Shown: piece by piece, positions 62,463-64,000 of the stretch
Layout of the letters: each line of letters starts with the position of its first letter
How positions within the stretch are numbered: the first letter of the stretch is position 1
Assembly (NCBI GenBank): GCA_964036045.1
Contig: OZ038384.1
Location: 97,405,474-97,469,473, forward strand
Length of the DNA stretch: 64,000 nucleotides
Reading direction: 5' to 3'
From: Eutreptiella sp. 'Long Island Sound 2002'
Lineage: Eukaryota; Euglenozoa; Euglenophyceae; Eutreptiales; Eutreptiaceae
Translations under genes and position numbers: made by a program
The notes under the pieces: model-generated
The model's database searches: none
Told to the model about the DNA's origin: nothing
What the model saw: only the letters and a program-made list of their open reading frames with translations

Positions 62463-64000
62463 TGAAGCGGTACCCAGAACCCCATGGCTAGGTTACGGCA
62501 TACAACCGGTCTCCGGTCCACTAACCCCATGTACGGAAGGGAAGACGCCCGTTGACGCTCCATTCCGTGCCGTAAAGCCCCGCATCGGCAACCGATGCAC
62601 CGCCAGCGGAGATTTGTGTATCAGAATATCAGGAATCAACAGGGCTTTATTTTCATATTGTTTCCGTCAATTTTTACGCTTCCGCTCTCATACTCACTGT
62701 TTTGACTGCTGGCGGTTGGATCGCGACTTTACCGTAACCGCCAGTTTAACTGTTTATAATGGAAATTTTAACGCAATCCGCCACGAAGGCTCCAAAGCCT
62801 TCAGGAACTGCATGGACGCTTCCGCAATTTTCACATCTTACACTCGCAACCTTAATCCGAATTTTTCAGGATGTCGAAATCGGATTTTCGACTTCGACAT
62901 CCCCGCACTTGATTTGACCTCTTTCGAGTGGACCTACGTGCTTCCCTATGCACGAATCAACTTCCCTTTTATCCTGCCCTCCATTTGTCTTAAAGATATG
63001 GGCAAAACAAAGTTGATTCGTGAGGCCACTTGTGAAGGTCATATCTCGTGTTGCTTGCGAGGAATTACGATAAGGAAACGTGGGATGTATTCACAATACT
63101 CCCGACGTAATTTAGGAAGCATCATATGCCTTGCGTCTCCACACGTGCGCGCTAGTGTAATGGATCATGGTCAAGAGGGTAGAGTTTGCGTTGTAACTCT
63201 ATGGCCATGATATTGCGTGCGTTAAGATAACTTTCGAGTGTAGCGCGCAAGTGTTGGTGTTGCATAGGAACTCTCCTTGAGTTCCTATGAGCGATTGACA
63301 CAAAGTTATGCCCTTGGAGGGGCATGACATATCGTGGTGGGAGCTACCTTTTTGGGCAATATGTGGTATGTGCCATGTGTTGTGTTGCGTGCCCATTTGG
63401 CGGGTCCATTGCTCCAAACCGAACCCGCCAATGGACCTCATATTGTGCAAGCCCCTTCTCCATACTCCCTACGATCAATTGCAAGCCTAACCTTCGTGAA
63501 GGGAAGCTTGTGTGGTGATCCTGAAGCGATGCGTTGGGAGCAAGGTGTGTGTTTTGCAATTTTCCATATTTTTATGTGCCCACTTGGGAAGTAGCGCTCG
63601 TAACCTTTCAAGGCGCCCCAAATGGAGCACATATGTGGGATCGAAGGTCATTGGTGTCAAGTCATTGTGTGTAGAAGGATTGGTTGGTTGCACGATCCAA
63701 TCCGAAGATATTATAATATAATTGTGCACCTTTCAATGCACTTTTGTGTGTCTTTGTGCCAATTTTGCCGTTTTTGGCCCGTCATGATGTCAAGTGGCGA
63801 CCATGTATCTCAACGTTGCGCTCAATTGACATCATGACCCAAGTATGTTCTGAGGGTACATACTTCGGTGCCCAACATATCTTGGACCCGGCGAATAACT
63901 CCTCTTAGGCTTGGCATACCGTGGCCGCCATGTTGGCGATTTGGGACTATCCCAAATCATGGGCTCACTTGGCGACCCTGCCATTCCCAATACCGGAGGA
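62463..64000 (+). mobile_element. LTR of a G-related element, plus orientation, cut by the window end
   Basis: Starts TGAAGCGGTACCCAGAACC, the first bases of the G LTR in element orientation. The next ~900 bp (to about 63380) do not match G. From about 63385 to the end the sequence is roughly 85-92% identical by eye to the complement of 6600-6985 plus 10500-10760, including the 13-bp inverted repeat and the TTGGCGGGT/ACCCGCCAA stem. It is therefore a related LTR with a different upstream (U3-like) half. The rest of the element, or the end of a solo LTR, lies beyond the window. Confidence 0.85.

Overview
The window is eukaryotic repeat DNA. I find no host gene, rRNA or convincing functional tRNA in 64 kb. 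Everything that can be assigned belongs to retrotransposons: chromodomain-bearing Ty3/Gypsy elements of three families (called B, D and G here), one APE-type LINE, one large GC-rich non-coding retroposon-like insert (F) and a ~180-bp tandem repeat. This suggests a large, TE-bloated streptophyte-type genome. A charophyte such as Chara is my best guess from the style of the Gag-Pol proteins, but that is inference and not shown by the sequence.

The layout is a nested set of insertions. The oldest recognisable host is a family-B element (B3), of which only pol pieces remain (2854-4110 and 37144-37440). Three insertions break it. Element A, minus strand, a sister of D, runs off the left edge and ends at 2853. 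Element G, minus strand, spans 4111-37139 and is flanked by ATGC duplications. A LINE starts at 37441. G is a giant element (about 17.1 kb once later insertions are removed) with LTRs of about 2.97 kb. Its 3' LTR (4111-11665) holds the 180-bp satellite block (4323-5388) and insert F (7001-10499, 15-bp target duplication). Its 5' LTR (22823-37139) holds a complete 11.3-kb element B1 (23893-35235). On the right, the LINE is broken in its RT by element D (from 41225). D is broken in pol by a complete element B2 (45283-56659, perfect CCAGC duplication), and in its 3' region by the LTR of a G relative (62463 to the window end).

B1 and B2 are young. By eye, their paired LTRs differ by only about 1.5%. 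B1 has an intact pol and one early stop in gag; B2 has an intact gag and two stops in pol. D is heavily decayed, and its RT carries Asn for the first catalytic Asp.

Four features look biologically unusual. (1) Between protease and RT, families B, D and G all carry an extra domain resembling the Dam/DIRS-type N6-adenine methyltransferase fold, with an NPPF motif in D that has decayed in B and G. (2) Gag and pol share one frame separated by a single stop (UGA in B, UAG in D, UAG plus a second stop in G), with no Met before the protease active site in B, which points to stop-codon readthrough. (3) A hairpin-rich 3' non-coding block is nearly identical between B and D although their pol genes have diverged strongly. 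(4) B LTRs have AG...CT ends and contain a tRNA-like stretch with a UUU anticodon-like loop.
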